Assembly (NCBI RefSeq): GCF_900107155.1
Contig: NZ_FNOX01000002.1
Coordinates: 248,001 to 312,000 of the forward strand
Direction: 5' to 3'
Length of the DNA: 64,000 nucleotides
Origin: Pseudomonas salomonii
GTDB lineage: Bacteria > Pseudomonadota > Gammaproteobacteria > Pseudomonadales > Pseudomonadaceae
In this document: positions 63,114 through 64,000 of the stretch, one piece after another
Layout: every line of letters starts with the position of its first letter
Numbering within the stretch: the first letter of the stretch is position 1
Made by a program: the position numbers and the translations under genes
The notes under the pieces: model-generated
Seen by the model: only the letters and a program-made list of their open reading frames with translations
Database searches by the model: none
Told to the model about the DNA's origin: nothing

Positions 63114-64000
63114 GAGGCAGTCTCCTGTGTGGGGTTCAGGCGTCGATACAGCGGCGCGAGGCGCTTGCGGACCTCCTGGAACGTTGCGAATTGATCGTCA
63201 TATAGCGCGCGAGTGACCCGGGATGGCTCAAACAGGCGGTGGGGGCGTTTGAGACTCGGAAGGTCGTGAAACTGCAACTTGCCCAACGCCACCGCCGCAA
63301 TAAATGCAGCCCCGCGGGCGTTGGTCTGGATCGCGTTCTGCGGCTGCTGGATAACGCGCCCGCAGACGTCGGCCATGATCTGGCACCACACCTCGGACTG
63401 GGCGCCGCCACCGGTCGCTACGATCACGTCGCTGGGTTGGCCGAGAAAGCGCGCGAACGGTTCGAACATCCAGCGCGTATTGAGCGCGACTCCTTCCATG
63501 AAGGCGCGAATGATGTCTTCCCGTGAGTGCTCCAACTTCAGGTTGAACAAGCCGGCGCGCAGGCTCGGATCACTGATTGGCGAGCGTTCGCCACACAGCC
63601 ACGGCGTGTAGATCAACCCTCTCGAGCCCGGCGGCACCCGTGCCGCGATCCGGTCGAGCAAGGCGTAGACGTCCGGCTGCTGTTCATCACTGAGCAGCTC
63701 ATCCGGGTGGTACAGCACCTTGTCGCGTAAAAACGAAAGGTTCGCCCCCGCAGCCGACTGCATGGCCATCGCCAGGTAGCGGCCATTAACGGCACTGGGC
63801 ACCGCAGCGATGTGGTGACGCACGCTGGTTTTTTTGAACGGGACGTGTGCGCCCACCCACGACGAGGTGCCCAGGTACAGGTGCGGGGCAAAGTCACTGA
63901 CAGTGGCACCAACGGCCACCGCCGAGGTGTCGACGGCTCCCGCTACCACTTGCGTGGTGCGCGCCAGTCCGAGCATTTCGGCAAGCTCCGGGCGCAGCGT
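63110..64000 (-). CDS. FGGY-family carbohydrate kinase (3' part; cut by window edge)
   Basis: The C-terminal 296 residues of an FGGY kinase; the frame stays open to the window end (reading TLRPELAEMLGL...), so the N-terminus is outside. The ATP-domain motifs are present: GLIYTPWLCGERSP and VATGGGAQSEVWCQIMADVCGRVI. Such kinases phosphorylate sugars or polyols such as xylulose, ribulose or erythritol; this one has no sugar-specific mark I recognise. First visible gene of the operon. Confidence 0.82.
   Translation of the reverse strand, partial: TLRPELAEMLGLARTTQVVAGAVDTSAVAVGATVSDFAPHLYLGTSSWVGAHVPFKKTSVRHHIAAVPSAVNGRYLAMAMQSAAGANLSFLRDKVLYHPDELLSDEQQPDVYALLDRIAARVPPGSRGLIYTPWLCGERSPISDPSLRAGLFNLKLEHSREDIIRAFMEGVALNTRWMFEPFARFLGQPSDVIVATGGGAQSEVWCQIMADVCGRVIQQPQNAIQTNARGAAFIAAVALGKLQFHDLPSLKRPHRLFEPSRVTRALYDDQFATFQEVRKRLAPLYRRLNPTQETAS

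Overview
The window looks like a chromosome segment of a Pseudomonas from the P. fluorescens complex. The evidence is high GC with strongly biased codons, REP-type repeats (GTGGGAG...CTTGC cores) between operons, and gene orders known from pseudomonads: hpaGEDF-X-HI, vanAB/vanR, the ferulate set acd-aat-fcs-vdh-ech/ferR, and a complete Hxc-type type II secretion locus. This is judged from gene content and order only; no database search was run.

Layout. (1) 1-6844: homoprotocatechuate meta-cleavage operon hpaG(partial)-E-D-F-X-H-I with the MarR repressor hpaR convergent to it. (2) 7081-18341: an accessory block with a PuuB-like FAD oxidase plus cupin, a LuxR regulator, MoaF plus two short-chain dehydrogenases (SDRs), TetR and FeaR-like AraC regulators, an amino acid/amine permease with a small partner gene, and an outer-membrane porin. 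It ends in 700 bp of repeats, including a remarkable three-way-junction element. (3) 18342-25148: two-component 4-hydroxyphenylacetate 3-hydroxylase (C1/C2), a FeaB-like phenylacetaldehyde dehydrogenase, and vanA-vanB with vanR. (4) 25204-41408: ferulate/vanillin and coniferyl alcohol catabolism: acyl-CoA dehydrogenase, thiolase, fcs, vdh, ech, ferR, OprD-type porin, aromatic acid transporter, a second outer-membrane channel, calA, and a frameshifted aldehyde dehydrogenase facing a broken sigma-54 activator. (5) 41409-42109: a terminator, then the last 21 nt of a tRNA-Gly gene (minus strand) without its body, which looks like an integration scar of an ICEclc-type element, then unrecognised DNA. 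(6) 42110-54743: a 2-hydroxyacid dehydrogenase, a secreted pectate lyase and an 11-gene Hxc-like secretion system. (7) 54830-64000: an oxidative pair (flavin monooxygenase plus SDR) with an AraC regulator, then an unrecognised operon of FGGY kinase (partial), class II aldolase, class III aminotransferase, a degenerate aldolase-like protein and a transporter-dehydrogenase fusion.

How it fits together. The first 25 kb can be read as one route: aromatic amine (tyramine-like) uptake by porin and permease, oxidation by the FAD enzyme, aldehyde oxidation by the FeaB-like enzyme to 4-hydroxyphenylacetate, hydroxylation by C1/C2 to homoprotocatechuate, and cleavage by Hpa enzymes to central metabolites. 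Four promoters of this block carry the same tandem ~22-bp direct repeat (core GGCAnnCAnnnTCAAG), as expected for the FeaR-like AraC activator encoded in the middle. The ferulate block converts ferulate to vanillin, vanillate and (VanAB) protocatechuate, with recognisable VanR operators and candidate FerR sites.

The most novel items are the tandem-repeat regulon, the tRNA-Gly scar, the C-terminal operon with the transporter-dehydrogenase fusion and the active/degenerate aldolase pair, and the cruciform-like repeat. Start sites were chosen by eye from ribosome-binding sites; functions come from motif and family recognition.
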